Shown piece by piece: positions 1 to 11,630 of a stretch of DNA of 64,000 bases. A program made the translations under genes and the position numbers. Where the stretch lies: positions 8,296,001 through 8,360,000 of the forward strand of contig NZ_JANADO010000001.1 in NCBI RefSeq assembly GCF_024199845.1. The letters are read 5' to 3'. The notes beneath the pieces are model-generated. The model was not told the DNA's origin. It was given only the letters and a program-made list of their open reading frames with translations, and made no database searches. The DNA comes from Bradyrhizobium sp. CCGB12. GTDB taxonomy: Bacteria > Pseudomonadota > Alphaproteobacteria > Rhizobiales > Xanthobacteraceae. The first letter of the stretch is position 1. Each line of letters begins with the position of its first letter.

Positions 1-310
1 AAGCACGTTCAGACGCGGCTTTCCCCCCCGCCTGTCTGATTCGTAGCCTGGATGTCACGGTGCCCGACGATCCCCGCACTTACACGGGGCCTCCGGTGTA
101 CTTTGGAATGCAAATAATGTGATCGAGAAGCCACACAGCCTCACAACCTTTCGTGAAATCGTCAAAACGCCTAAAAAGTCGGCAGATGCCCGCGCTTTTT
201 GCTTCACGGTTCATAGCCCCCAATCCAGATTGTCGCAGTGAATTTGGGTCGAGCGTCCCGGGGGCTTCCGGGATCCGACTGGGGTCTAAGAACTGACGAT
301 GGGGATCGAC
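1..310. other. Non-coding left edge and leader of the porin gene
   Basis: No gene is supported here. A short GC-rich hairpin-like stretch lies near 73-93. The open frames crossing this stretch on the minus strand are antisense to the porin gene. The leader ends in a GGGGA ribosome-binding site just before the ATG at 311. I could not identify a confident promoter. Confidence 0.5.
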
Positions 311-1321
311 ATGAAAAAAGTGGCTTTGTTGGCAACGGCGCTGGCAATGGTGACGGGTTCGGCTTTCGCGGCAGACATGCCGGTGAAGGCATTGAAGGCT
401 CCGCCGCCCCCGGCCTTCGATCCCTGGGACCTCGCCTTCGGCGGTGGCATCATGAGCGATTACATCTTCCGCGGTGTCACCCAGTCGAACCACAAGCCGT
501 CGGTCACGGCCTATTTCGAGCCGCGCTATAACGTCAACAAGGACCTCCAGCTCTACGTCGGTACGTCCGCCTCGAGCATCTCGTTCCCGAACCGCGCCGC
601 GGCCGAAGTCGACATCTACGGCGGTATCCGCCCGACCTTCGGCATGTTCGCCTTCGACTTCGGTGTCTGGGGTTACCTCTACCCGGGTGGAAGCTGCTTC
701 GGCTCGCAGGGCACCCTCGCTCAGGGCAATTGCGGCACCGACATCGACTACTCGCAGGGCGCCATCGGCCTTCCCATCAACGGCAACTTCGCCAAGAAGG
801 ACGCGAGCTTCTTCGAAGCCTATGCCAAGCTGAACATCAACATCAACGACCAGTGGACGGTCGGCTTCAACGAGTACTATTCGCCGAACTTCCTGAACCT
901 CGGCGCCTGGGGCAACTACGCCTCGATCACCGCCAAGTGGACCGCGCCGAGCACGACCTTCGGCGCCAGCGGCGTCGGCATGTATGTGTCGGGTGAGTTC
1001 GGTCGCCAGTGGCTCGGCACCTCCGACATCTTCTACGGCATTGCCGGCGATCCGGTGTACGCGAACGGCATCAAGGAGCCGAGCTACAACACCTGGAACC
1101 TCGGCGTCGGCTTCACCTACAAGGTGCTCACCCTCGATCTGCGCTACTACGACACCGACCTGAAGAAGGGCGACTGCAACGCCTTCACCAGCGACTACAC
1201 CGCGAAGTTCGACGGCAGCTTCACCGCCATCAACCCCGGTGGTTTCGGCTCCAACTGGTGCAGCGCCGCCGGCGTCGCCAAGCTCTCGTTCGACCTGACG
1301 GCGATGAGCAACCTGAAGTAA
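311..1321 (+). CDS. TorF-family putative outer-membrane porin
   Basis: A 336-residue secreted protein. It opens with a typical Sec signal peptide (MKKVALLATALAM... ending AFA-AD), followed by a short proline-rich linker and many alternating aromatic/polar strands, as in an outer-membrane beta-barrel. The motif SDYIFRGVTQS near residue 50 is the hallmark of the Gcw_chp/TIGR02001 (TorF) family, whose members are annotated as putative porins; the true substrate is unknown. I prefer the ATG at 311 to the one at 299 because GGGGA lies 5 bases before it and the signal peptide starts there. A rho-independent terminator follows. It stands alone; the next gene is a transposase. Confidence 0.85.
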   Translation: MKKVALLATALAMVTGSAFAADMPVKALKAPPPPAFDPWDLAFGGGIMSDYIFRGVTQSNHKPSVTAYFEPRYNVNKDLQLYVGTSASSISFPNRAAAEVDIYGGIRPTFGMFAFDFGVWGYLYPGGSCFGSQGTLAQGNCGTDIDYSQGAIGLPINGNFAKKDASFFEAYAKLNININDQWTVGFNEYYSPNFLNLGAWGNYASITAKWTAPSTTFGASGVGMYVSGEFGRQWLGTSDIFYGIAGDPVYANGIKEPSYNTWNLGVGFTYKVLTLDLRYYDTDLKKGDCNAFTSDYTAKFDGSFTAINPGGFGSNWCSAAGVAKLSFDLTAMSNLK

Positions 1322-1356
1322 GTTTCTTCCCGAACGACTTGACCAAGTCATTTGGC

Positions 1357-1390
1357 AAGGGCGGCAGAGCGATCTGCCGCCTTCTTGCTT
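1357..1390 (+). terminator. Rho-independent terminator of the porin gene
   Basis: GGCGGCAG (1360-1367) pairs with CTGCCGCC (1374-1381) around a six-base loop. A T-rich tail, CTTCTTGCTTT, follows. It lies 35 bases after the porin stop codon and was left intact by the insertion sequence that landed 24 bases further on. Confidence 0.75.
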
Positions 1391-1413
1391 TGAGGCTTGC
1401 ACTCCGTCATTGC

Positions 1414-2465
1414 TGTGCAAGTTCACTAATTCGCTGATCGAATCCGTTCCCAGCGTGGAGGATCCGATGCGCGACAACAGCTTCGACCGGACGATTGAGC
1501 GGAATTATCTTCAGAAGTGGCGGTTCCTGATCGCCGAGTATGAGGAGGTGAAGGCCGGGCGGTCGGCGACGTTCCGCCGGGTGGGAGACTTCTACAAGCA
1601 CCACGGCACCTGCTCGCAGACCTTCCGGAAGTACTACAACCGCTACCTGCGGAGCGGCGCGGAGGCTGACCTGTTGCCGCAACGCCGCGGACCGAAGTGG
1701 CGCGAGCGCCGCGAGCCGCAAGGCATCGAGGCGGAGATCGTTGCTTGCCGAACGCGCGGCATGAACCGGTACGAGGTCCACGCTGCCTTGCGCGAACGGC
1801 GAGATACGGTACCGTCGCTCTCGACCATCTACCGGGTCTTCAAACGCAATCAGCTCAACCGCCGCACCCCGACGATGCGCGAGGAGAAACGTCGTATTAT
1901 CAAGGACAAGATCGGCGAGCTCGGCCATGTCGACCTGCACCAGCTGTCCCGCGACATGTTCCTGGCGCCCCCCTCAAGCCCCGCCTTTATCGTCAGCCTG
2001 GTCGACAGTTGCTCGCGCCTGGCCTGGGCCGAGGTGCTGACTTCAAAAAAGGCCCTGCCGGTCATGTTTAAGACCTTGAAGATGATCAACACGCTCAACG
2101 TCACCTATGGGATCCAGTTTGCCGAGATCCTGTCCGACAACGGCGCGGAGTTCGCATCCCGCAACACGCCTGAAGAGCATCCCTTCGAGGCCATGCTGAT
2201 CGAGCTCGGCATCAAGCATCGCTACACCAGACCCTACCGGCCGCAGACCAACGGCAAGGTCGAACGCTTCTGGCGAAACCTGGACGACGACGTCATCGAA
2301 GGCGCAACCTTCGATAACCTGGACCACTTCGCCAACGAGCTGTTCGAGTACGTGATCTACTACAATAACTTCAGGCCCCATCAGGCCCTCGGCGGCAAGA
2401 CACCGAAGGAATTTGCCGAGGCCCAGACCTAAACCATTCGATCAGCGAATTAGTGAACTTGCACA
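1414..2465 (+). mobile_element. IS481-like insertion sequence, complete, 1052 bp
   Basis: The ends are perfect 30-bp inverted repeats: 1414-1443 (beginning TGTGCAAGTTCACTAATTCG) and 2436-2465. A 5-bp direct duplication, ATTGC, flanks both ends (1409-1413 and 2466-2470), which marks the element as a transposed insertion rather than a relic. One intact DDE transposase gene fills the interior. Perfect ends, intact transposase and intact target duplication suggest a recent, possibly still mobile, copy. Family assignment to IS481 rests on the integrase-core transposase and the TGT...ACA ends. Confidence 0.9.
1467..2432 (+). CDS. IS481-like family transposase (DDE integrase core)
   Basis: The 321-residue transposase of the insertion sequence. 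The N-terminal third is helix-turn-helix DNA-binding sequence (KHHGTCSQTFRKYYNRYLR region). The catalytic core has the DDE triad of the rve fold: Asp in GHVDLHQ, Asp in LSDNGAEF, and Glu in KVERFWRNL, then the FRPHQALGGKTP tail typical of IS481/IS3-like enzymes. I chose the ATG at 1467, which follows GGAGGA by four bases. An in-frame TTG further upstream lies in the target duplication, outside the element, so it cannot be the native start. The stop is just before the right inverted repeat. Confidence 0.92.
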   Translation: MRDNSFDRTIERNYLQKWRFLIAEYEEVKAGRSATFRRVGDFYKHHGTCSQTFRKYYNRYLRSGAEADLLPQRRGPKWRERREPQGIEAEIVACRTRGMNRYEVHAALRERRDTVPSLSTIYRVFKRNQLNRRTPTMREEKRRIIKDKIGELGHVDLHQLSRDMFLAPPSSPAFIVSLVDSCSRLAWAEVLTSKKALPVMFKTLKMINTLNVTYGIQFAEILSDNGAEFASRNTPEEHPFEAMLIELGIKHRYTRPYRPQTNGKVERFWRNLDDDVIEGATFDNLDHFANELFEYVIYYNNFRPHQALGGKTPKEFAEAQT

Positions 2466-2680
2466 ATTGCGAGCCAACGGGTCCGCGCGAAGCGCGGCCC
2501 GGTGACAGGCTCCGCGAAGCAATCCAGAAACGCATCTGTGGAGGCAGTCTGGATTGCTTCGTCGCACGAGCTCCTCGCAATGACGAAGCCCGAGTTGGGG
2601 CGGCGGCCGTCCCAAGAGCGGCAGGAACGCTGCCCACATGGCTTTTCATGCGATAGTCCGCAGGACGCGCCTTTCGCGCC

Positions 2681-4444
2681 TCAGCCCGCCGCACTCGGCT
2701 CCTTCTCGGCCGGCGCGCCGCCGTTGCCGAGGACGTGGATCGCACCGTCCTTCACCAGTGCCACCTTGCGCGTGTGGAAGGCGTCGAGCGTCGAGCGGTG
2801 GCCGATCGAGACGATGGTGGCCTGAGGTAGCTTCTCGGCCAGCAGGCGGTAGAGCCGGGCCTCCGAGGGTTCATCCAGCGAGGCGGTGGCCTCGTCCAGG
2901 AACAGATAGTCCGGCACATGCAGCAGCGCGCGGGCGAGCCCGAGGCGCTGCTGCTCGCCGAGCGAGAGCATCCGATTCCAGTGTCCGTCCTCCTCGAGCC
3001 GCTCGGCGAGGTCGGGCAGCCCGACGGCGATCAAGGCGTCGCGGACCTGCCCGGTCTCGAATGCAGCGGGCGCTGCGGGATAGACTACGGCATCGCGGAG
3101 CACGCCGACCGGGAAATAAGGCCGCTGCGGCAGCATCATCAGCTTCGCTCGTTCGGGGATAGAGATCGTGCCGGTGCCGAACGGCCAGATCCCGGCGATG
3201 GCCCGGAACAGCGTCGACTTGCCGGAGCCCGACGGTCCGGTCACCAGCACGCGCTCCGGCGTCTGGATGGTGAAGGCGTCGGCAGCGACCAGCGGCGTGC
3301 CGCTCGGCAGGTTCACGCAGAGCTGGTCGAGGCCGATATTCCGGCTGCCGCCGGCAGCCTTGAGAGCAATCGCCGGCTCATTCGCCGGCAGGGTTGCGGC
3401 CGATGCGACCGACATCTCGAAGCCGTCGAGGCGCGCGACGATCGAGCGCCATTCCGCGATTGACCGATAGGCCGAGACGAAGAAGGACAGAGCATCCTGC
3501 ACTTGGCCAAAGGCCGAGCCGGTCTGCATCATGTCGCCAAGCTGGATTCGCTTGGCGAAGTAGGCGGGCGCCACCACAACATAGGGGAAGATCACTGCAG
3601 CCTGGCTGTAGCTTGCCGTGAAAGCGGTCAGGCGCTTGGTTCGGCTCATGATCGCATACCAGTTGCCGATGACGTTACCGAAGCGCTGCAGGAGATGACC
3701 TCGCTCCGCGTTTTCTCCTTTCAAGAGTGCGATCTGCTCGGAGTTCTCGCGCACGCGGATCAGATTGAAGCGGAAGTCGGCCTCGAAGCGCTGCTTCTCG
3801 AAATAAAGATTGATGAGCGGGGCACCGATCCAGTGCGTTAGCGCCGTACCCAGGATCGCGTAGGCTAGCGCGCACCAGACCAGAAAACCCGGAATGACGA
3901 TATCAGTGCCGTAAATGTGCAGGGGTGCCTTGTCGGACAGACCCCAGAGGATGACGATGAAAGACGCCAGCGTCACGACCGACGATAACAGGCCGAGGCC
4001 GAGGACAAGCGTTTGTTCGACGAAATTCGTGACGTCCTCGGTGAGACGCTGGTCCGGGTTGTCAGCCGCGTCGCCCTTGAGCTGCATGCGATAGTGCGTG
4101 GCGTCGTCGAGCCATTCGCCGAGATAGTGTTGCGTCAGCCATCGCCGCCAGCGGATCTGGAGCCACTGGTTCAGGTAGAGTTTGTAGACGGCGAGCGTGA
4201 TGAACACGGAAGCGAGACCGAGGAATATCCAGATCTCCCTGACGAATCGATCCAGATTGTATTCCTGGATCGCAGTGAAAAATCGGTTCTGCCACTGGCT
4301 GACGAGGACGTTGATCGCGACCAGCGCCAGCTCCATTGCGACGACAGCCGCGAGCAGGCCGCGGCCCGCCCATTTGTCCTCCGATCGGAAATAGGGGGCG
4401 GCGATTCGCCAGACGATCGCGAGCGTGGCGCTGATGTTCTTCAC
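2681..4444 (-). CDS. ABC transporter, fused permease and ATPase (YddA/BacA-like)
   Basis: 587 residues: an N-terminal membrane domain with about six hydrophobic segments (residues 20-330), then an ABC ATPase. Walker A is GPSGSGKST, the signature is the variant LSLGEQQ, Walker B is YLFLDEATAS, and the switch His is in SIGHRST. The membrane part (WLQIRWRRWLTQHYLGEWL; NPDQRLTEDV) matches the ABC_membrane_2/YddA group, related to peroxisomal ABCD half-transporters and to SbmA/BacA peptide uptake proteins. Such half-transporters work as inner-membrane homodimers. In Bradyrhizobium a BacA-like ABC protein, BclA, imports plant antimicrobial peptides; whether this is BclA or a paralogue is undecided. 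The start is GTG with GGAG upstream. It is divergent from the lactate permease. Confidence 0.85.
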   Translation of the reverse strand: MKNISATLAIVWRIAAPYFRSEDKWAGRGLLAAVVAMELALVAINVLVSQWQNRFFTAIQEYNLDRFVREIWIFLGLASVFITLAVYKLYLNQWLQIRWRRWLTQHYLGEWLDDATHYRMQLKGDAADNPDQRLTEDVTNFVEQTLVLGLGLLSSVVTLASFIVILWGLSDKAPLHIYGTDIVIPGFLVWCALAYAILGTALTHWIGAPLINLYFEKQRFEADFRFNLIRVRENSEQIALLKGENAERGHLLQRFGNVIGNWYAIMSRTKRLTAFTASYSQAAVIFPYVVVAPAYFAKRIQLGDMMQTGSAFGQVQDALSFFVSAYRSIAEWRSIVARLDGFEMSVASAATLPANEPAIALKAAGGSRNIGLDQLCVNLPSGTPLVAADAFTIQTPERVLVTGPSGSGKSTLFRAIAGIWPFGTGTISIPERAKLMMLPQRPYFPVGVLRDAVVYPAAPAAFETGQVRDALIAVGLPDLAERLEEDGHWNRMLSLGEQQRLGLARALLHVPDYLFLDEATASLDEPSEARLYRLLAEKLPQATIVSIGHRSTLDAFHTRKVALVKDGAIHVLGNGGAPAEKEPSAAG

Positions 4445-4757
4445 AGAGCGGGGTCTCCTGAGGGAATGTGCATAACAGCCCAGCGCTAAATGGTTGAGGC
4501 AATGGCGGAAATGGGCGCGCTTAGACTAAAGTCGCAAGTTCTGCAATTTGCGTTGGATTGTCGCAGGCTGCAACCCTAGCATGGGGCTCGACGGCGCGGG
4601 GTGGGGTGCTCAGGGATTTCGCGAGCTTGTGAGCGGATGGGAACCGCCCGCACTCGCGAAGAATTCGCATTCAACTCGGGGTTATCGCTTCCAGCGTCAA
4701 GCAGGATCGGCTCTCCACGCGAGTCGCCTGCCGCAACATGCGTGGGGGAGAAAGACC
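4445..4757. other. Divergent promoter region between ABC transporter and lactate permease
   Basis: About 310 bases with no supported gene. An open frame continues upstream of the permease to 4548, but its codons do not encode a recognisable permease N-terminus. The region should hold the promoters of both flanking genes; I could not pick convincing -35/-10 boxes. Confidence 0.45.
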
Positions 4758-6422
<1,665 letters not shown>

Positions 6423-6444
6423 CCGGCCATTCCGGCCTCGACGC

Positions 6445-6477
6445 AAATCCCCGTGAGGTTCGCCTCGCGGGGATTTT
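6445..6477 (+). terminator. Rho-independent terminator after lactate permease
   Basis: AAATCCCCG (6445-6453) pairs with CGGGGATTT (6468-6476). A GAGG/CCTC inner stem and TTCG tetraloop extend the hairpin, and it ends in TTTT. Confidence 0.85.
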
Positions 6478-6564
6478 CGCATCTACATCTGCCGTGGGCG
6501 AACCTTCTCAAGGGCGCCGCCGTCTTATAGAAGGTGCGGCAAATCAGGTCGGTCGAGGGGTCTC

Positions 6565-6963
6565 ATGGTTTCGCTTCTGCGATTGGTGTGTGCGGCAGTT
6601 GCAATGCTCGCGATGCCCACGCTCGCGCGTGCCGAGGAGGGGTTCCCCTTCGGCACCGAGATGACGCTGGACGCGCTGCCGCAGCCCGGCTCGAAGCGGA
6701 TTCCGAACATCGAGATCGGCGACCATGGCGAGGTCGTGCTGGAGCTCTGGTGCAAAGGCGGCAAGGGCCAGTTCTCGGTCGCCGGCAACACGGTGATCTT
6801 CGTTCCCGGTCAGATCCAGGACCGTTCCTGTCCGCCCGCGAAGGCGCAGGCCGACGATGATCTCGTCGCAGCGCTGAGCAGTGTCGAGACCTGGAAGCGC
6901 CAGGGTGACGTGCTCACGCTGGTCGGCCCGAAGCCGCTGCGCTTTCGCACGACGGGGAATTGA
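6565..6963 (+). CDS. Small secreted protein, META/HslJ-like
   Basis: 132 residues with a clear signal peptide (MVSLLRLVCAAVAMLAM... ARA-EE). The mature part contains FGTEMTLDALP, LELWCKGGKGQFSV, and a C-terminal ETWKRQGDVLTLVG. This resembles META-domain proteins, where a compact beta domain ends in a W-x-R-x-G-D-x-L-x-L segment. Two Cys residues (in WCKGG and RSCPP) could form a disulphide in the periplasm. The ATG follows GAGGGG. Function is unknown; the META assignment is by motif only. Confidence 0.65.
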   Translation: MVSLLRLVCAAVAMLAMPTLARAEEGFPFGTEMTLDALPQPGSKRIPNIEIGDHGEVVLELWCKGGKGQFSVAGNTVIFVPGQIQDRSCPPAKAQADDDLVAALSSVETWKRQGDVLTLVGPKPLRFRTTGN

Positions 6964-6969
6964 TCGCGG

Positions 6970-7072
6970 CTGTCATTCCCCACGAAGGCGGGGAATCCAG
7001 TACGCCGCGGCCTATCGATTCAACACGGCTGTCTCGGAGTACTGGGTCGCCCGGTCAAGCCGGGCGACGACA
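6970..7072. repeat. Palindromic intergenic repeat
   Basis: Begins CTGTCATTCCCCACGAAGGCGGGGAATCCAG and ends with a GCCCGGTCAAGCCGGGC hairpin and GACGACAG. Convergent genes end on both sides, so it may act as a bidirectional terminator. Confidence 0.6.
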
Positions 7073-7082
7073 GTGGCTTCGC

Positions 7083-8294
7083 CTATTTCCACACCGACTT
7101 GTCGGCGTCCCAGCGCTGACCCTTCAGCTCCTTGGCGAGCGCCTCGATCGAGCCGTTGTCGTCGGGCAGATCGCCTTCTTCGTCCGGGCTCGCGTCATCC
7201 GACAGATTGAGCTTGGCGCCGCTGCTTTCGTCGGCCGTGGTCGTCGCGGGGCTGCCGATCCAGATCATGAGCTTGTCGGTCGTGCCGGGCTTGTCGGGCG
7301 CGACGAGCCCTGCGACCTCGATCGTGTCGATGAGATCGAGCGCCGGGAAATCCTGGTTCGGCCGTTTGAAGACGAGCCTGAGCTTGCCGGTGGCGGGATT
7401 GAAGCTCTGCGACACCGGCTTTGCCGCGAGCGTCCTGCTCAGCACGCCTGCAACCGCGGCCGCGAGCTTGTCGCGGTTGATCTTGTCGCCGTCGCGCCAG
7501 TCGGCGGCGGGGAAGCGGATGGTGCGGTCCATCTCGGTCATGCCCGCGGTCCAGCCCGCGGCGGTGACGCCGGGCATCGCCTTGAACTTCGCCAGCAGCG
7601 CTCCCGCGCGCTCCGGATCGACCGACATGTTGATGGTCTGCTCGCCGGCGCGCAGCGCGTCGCAGCCGACATTGAGGCTGGCCAGCGTCACCTCGACCTC
7701 CTGGCCCTTCAGGCTCTTCAGGAAGTCGGTCGCGGCGTCGAGCTTGACCTTGACCGCGATCGCCTCCGGCGAGACGTCGGTGAAATCCTTGGGCTGCGGC
7801 GTGATGCCGTCGTCGGAGGTCTGGTTGTCCAGAAATTCCTTCTCGCTGAGATCGGAATTGTCAGCCGAGGCGACCTCGGTCACGGCTTGGCCGATGGCGA
7901 TCTGGCCGCGGAATTCGAACATGTCGCCGGCCTGCTTGCGCAGCAGCTTGACGCTCACAGGCGCCTTCGCTCCGAGGCTCTGGGTCGTGCCCGTCAGGTT
8001 CTGGCCCGCGACCTGGAGATTGACGACGAAGCGGTCCTTGCGGTCGGAATTCTTCGCGACGGGATAGCAGACGTCGAGCACGGCCGCCGTGACCGTCTTG
8101 CCCTGGCGCGTCTCCTTCAGGATCGCGTCGGCATTGCCGTCCATCAGCCCGTCGATCGAGGTGAAATAGCGCGTCTCGGCGCCGCCGGGCGCCGTGGCCT
8201 TCGGCGACAGCTTCATCTGGGCCGAGGCGACCTCGGGCGAAACGGCGAGCAAGGCCGCCAAAAGAGCTGTCGGGCAAACCAGGTGCGCGCGCAT
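7083..8294 (-). CDS. Conserved hypothetical secreted protein, 403 aa
   Basis: It begins with a good signal peptide (MRAHLVCPTALLAALLA... ending ASA-QM), so it is probably periplasmic. The mature chain has no motif I recognise. It has a mixed alpha/beta composition, two Cys residues (in LDVCYPV and NVGCDAL), and an acidic low-complexity stretch (DDASPDEEGDLPDDN) near the C-terminus. The ATG at 8294 has GAGGA eight bases upstream. A dispersed repeat and the groEL terminator lie upstream, so it has its own promoter. No function can be assigned. Confidence 0.7.
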   Translation of the reverse strand: MRAHLVCPTALLAALLAVSPEVASAQMKLSPKATAPGGAETRYFTSIDGLMDGNADAILKETRQGKTVTAAVLDVCYPVAKNSDRKDRFVVNLQVAGQNLTGTTQSLGAKAPVSVKLLRKQAGDMFEFRGQIAIGQAVTEVASADNSDLSEKEFLDNQTSDDGITPQPKDFTDVSPEAIAVKVKLDAATDFLKSLKGQEVEVTLASLNVGCDALRAGEQTINMSVDPERAGALLAKFKAMPGVTAAGWTAGMTEMDRTIRFPAADWRDGDKINRDKLAAAVAGVLSRTLAAKPVSQSFNPATGKLRLVFKRPNQDFPALDLIDTIEVAGLVAPDKPGTTDKLMIWIGSPATTTADESSGAKLNLSDDASPDEEGDLPDDNGSIEALAKELKGQRWDADKSVWK

Positions 8295-8315
8295 CGACGA
8301 AATCCTCGAGCAAGG

Positions 8316-8391
8316 GGCATGATCCGGAAAAGATCACGCCCAAACAACAACCCAAAGCGCGATCACGATTCGTCTTGATGCCAACGCGCTT
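8316..8391. repeat. GCATGATCCGGAAAAGATCA repeat, short form
   Basis: It shares GCATGATCCGGAAA, AAACAACAACC and AAAGCGCGAT with the longer copy at 51782-51885, but lacks that copy's middle GTGCGAAGCGGTTTTCCG segment. The same core is widespread between genes in Bradyrhizobium-like genomes. Confidence 0.7.
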
Positions 8392-8458
8392 GAGAATCGG
8401 CGCCACCGTAGTGGGTTTTGGCCGCCGGTTGAATCGGAAAGCGCGGGGGCAGGGTCGG

Positions 8459-8490
8459 CAAAAAAGAAGGCCGCCCGGAGGCGGCCTTCA
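8459..8490 (-). terminator. Rho-independent terminator of groESL
   Basis: On the minus strand a perfect 10-bp stem, GAAGGCCGCC / GGCGGCCTTC, closes a TCCG tetraloop and runs straight into seven T residues. It lies 27 bases after the groEL stop codon. Confidence 0.92.
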
Positions 8491-8516
8491 CAGCGCTGTA
8501 ATGGAAGAAGAGGGCC

Positions 8517-10301
<1,785 letters not shown>

Positions 10302-10335
10302 ATGAGACATTCAGCGGCCGTTCAGGCGGGTGGCC

Positions 10336-10632
10336 TTAGGCCAGAACGCCCATGATGTCCGACTCCTTCATGATCAGGAGCTCTTCGTTGTCGATCTTGA
10401 CCTCGGTGCCCGACCACTTGCCGAACAGCACGCGGTCGCCGACCTTGAGGTCGATCGGGATCAGCTTGCCGGTCTCGTCGCGGCCGCCGGGGCCGACGGC
10501 GACGATTTCGCCCTGGGACGGCTTTTCCTTGGCGGTGTCCGGAATGATGATGCCGCCCTTGGTCTTTTCCTCGGCGTCGATACGTTTGACCACGACACGG
10601 TCATGCAGCGGACGAAATTTGGATTTAGCCAT
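10336..10632 (-). CDS. groES: Co-chaperonin GroES
   Basis: 98 residues. It forms the seven-subunit cap of the GroEL chamber. It has [14 protein letters not shown] at the N-terminus, the mobile loop [10 protein letters not shown] that binds Gro[13 protein letters not shown], and the C-terminal [13 protein letters not shown] [15 protein letters not shown]. The start ATG is directly supported by family alignment ([12 protein letters not shown]). It is the first gene of the operon. Its leader carries a CIRCE element and a sigma-70-like promoter, consistent with HrcA repression released by heat. Confidence 0.98.
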   Translation of the reverse strand: MAKSKFRPLHDRVVVKRIDAEEKTKGGIIIPDTAKEKPSQGEIVAVGPGGRDETGKLIPIDLKVGDRVLFGKWSGTEVKIDNEELLIMKESDIMGVLA

Positions 10633-10722
10633 GACGTTTCCCTTTGGAGGCTCGCTTTGGAAGTAGTGGAAGTGGGTGGGGCGGCGCTTCCGTCCACCCT
10701 CTTCGAGGATCGGACGGCGCGC

Positions 10723-10749
10723 TTAGCAATCGGGCTTTCCGAGTGCTAA
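10723..10749 (-). promoter_or_regulatory. CIRCE operator (HrcA binding site)
   Basis: TTAGCAATC, nine bases, GAGTGCTAA. The consensus is TTAGCACTC-N9-GAGTGCTAA; only one base of the left arm differs. It sits between the putative promoter and groES. HrcA binds here and represses groESL; excess unfolded protein titrates GroEL, weakens HrcA and releases the operon. Confidence 0.93.
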
Positions 10750-10760
10750 TAGTGGGCCCG

Positions 10761-10789
10761 GAAATATGGCTTGGCCGCGATCCTGTCAA
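10761..10789 (-). promoter_or_regulatory. Housekeeping-type promoter of groESL
   Basis: On the minus strand TTGACA (10784-10789) is followed after 17 bases by TATTTC (10761-10766). The predicted transcription start falls at the edge of the CIRCE operator, the standard geometry for HrcA repression. The -35 box is perfect and the -10 box is weak. Confidence 0.65.
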
Positions 10790-10940
10790 GCAAAGGTGGT
10801 TAAGCGATTGGTGAGGCGGATATAGGATGATTGGAAACTCGTTCGGGGCGCCGGCGTATCAAACGACGTCATTGCCCCGGCGGCGGTTTTGCGCTTGGCT
10901 GCGGGAGGGGTGCGGCCATGGTCTTGTTCGGGGGAATGCC

Positions 10941-11462
10941 ATGATCAGTTCAGCTCACGCGCGCACGGTCGCCAATCTGGCGGCTGCCTCTTGCTTGGCG
11001 CTATTGCTGGGCGCCTGCGGCGGCGGCATGAGCCTGCCGTCCTTCTCGTCGTCTTCGCCGCCGCCCGAGGCCGAACCCGGCACGGGTCCGGAAATGCCTG
11101 CGACGATCCGCGCCGACGAGATCGTGGGACGCTGGGGTCTCGCCTCGTTCCAGAACCCGGCCGACCGTGCCCGCACCGAAGCCGCGGCGAGGGCCCAGTG
11201 CAAGAATCCCTATGTGATCACCGCCGGTTCCTCCGGCGGCGTGATCATGCATCTGGCCGACCAGGCGACCCCGCAGGAATTGCGGCTCAAGGGCTCGCCC
11301 AGCGGCAAGAACTACATCGGCCCCGCCGGTCCCACTCCCGGCGATCAGGACCGTGAGATCGTCTCCTTCGACGGCCGCGTGCTGATCACCCGCTTCATCG
11401 ACAAGGACGCCGCCACCCGCTACGGCAACATGGTCTACGTCCGCTGCGCGCCGCGGGCGTGA
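10941..11462 (+). CDS. Putative lipoprotein, unknown function
   Basis: 173 residues. A lipoprotein signal peptide ends in the lipobox LLGAC (Cys near residue 25), so the mature protein is probably lipid-anchored to a membrane. A Ser/Pro-rich linker follows, then a globular domain starting IVGRWGLASFQ. It reads like a small beta-barrel lipocalin/AprI-like fold, but I see no decisive motif. I chose the ATG at 10941 because it begins the signal peptide and has GGGGA before it. It is monocistronic, ending near a dispersed repeat and a bidirectional terminator. Confidence 0.75.
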   Translation: MISSAHARTVANLAAASCLALLLGACGGGMSLPSFSSSSPPPEAEPGTGPEMPATIRADEIVGRWGLASFQNPADRARTEAAARAQCKNPYVITAGSSGGVIMHLADQATPQELRLKGSPSGKNYIGPAGPTPGDQDREIVSFDGRVLITRFIDKDAATRYGNMVYVRCAPRA

Positions 11463-11484
11463 TCGGGGTTCCGGCCTAGCGAGG

Positions 11485-11570
11485 CGTCATTGCGAGCGAA
11501 GCGAAGCAATCCAGACTGTTTCCGCGGAGGCAGCCTGGATTGCTTCGTCGCTTCGCTCCTCGCAATGACG
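11485..11570. repeat. CGTCATTGCGAG palindromic repeat, intact copy
   Basis: Begins CGTCATTGCGAGCGAAGCG and ends CGAAGCGACG-like arms CGCTTCGCTCCTCGCAATGACG, with internal CAATCCAGACTG / CAGCCTGGATTG. The same family as the repeat split by the IS element (1405-2585) and the copy at 48020-48105. Confidence 0.85.
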
Positions 11571-11576
11571 CCCCAA

Positions 11577-11606
11577 ACAAAAAACGCCGGCTCATGCCGG
11601 CGTTTT
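11577..11606. terminator. Bidirectional rho-independent terminator
   Basis: AAAACGCCGGC and GCCGGCGTTTT form an 11-bp stem around TCAT. A-rich sequence precedes it and T-rich sequence follows it, so it can stop both the lipoprotein transcript (+) and the cheZ transcript (-). Confidence 0.88.
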
Positions 11607-11630
11607 GCTTTTCCGTGATCTCGCGTCCGA

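Larger units (their letters stand above)
1405..2585. repeat. Palindromic CGTCATTGCGAG repeat, split by an IS element
   Basis: Joining 1405-1413 to 2471-2585 restores a palindromic element of the same family as 11485-11570 and 48020-48105. It starts CGTCATTGCGAG, has internal AAGCAATCCAG / CTGGATTGCTTCGTCG arms, and ends CTCGCAATGACG. The insertion sequence entered the left arm right after CGTCATTGC. The middle of this copy has an extra GC-rich hairpin (CCGCGCGAAGCGCGG) that the other copies lack. Confidence 0.85.

Noticed and set aside
1410..1466. Upstream TTG start for the transposase
   Set aside because: The TTG lies in the duplicated target sequence outside the element, and the extra codons translate the inverted repeat. 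The ATG at 1467 has a proper ribosome-binding site.
80..1477. Long minus-strand open frame opposite the porin gene
   Set aside because: It is antisense to a porin gene with a clear signal peptide and terminator. Its residues (Val/Ala/Gly/Arg/Glu-rich) are what high-GC codons give in the opposite frame.
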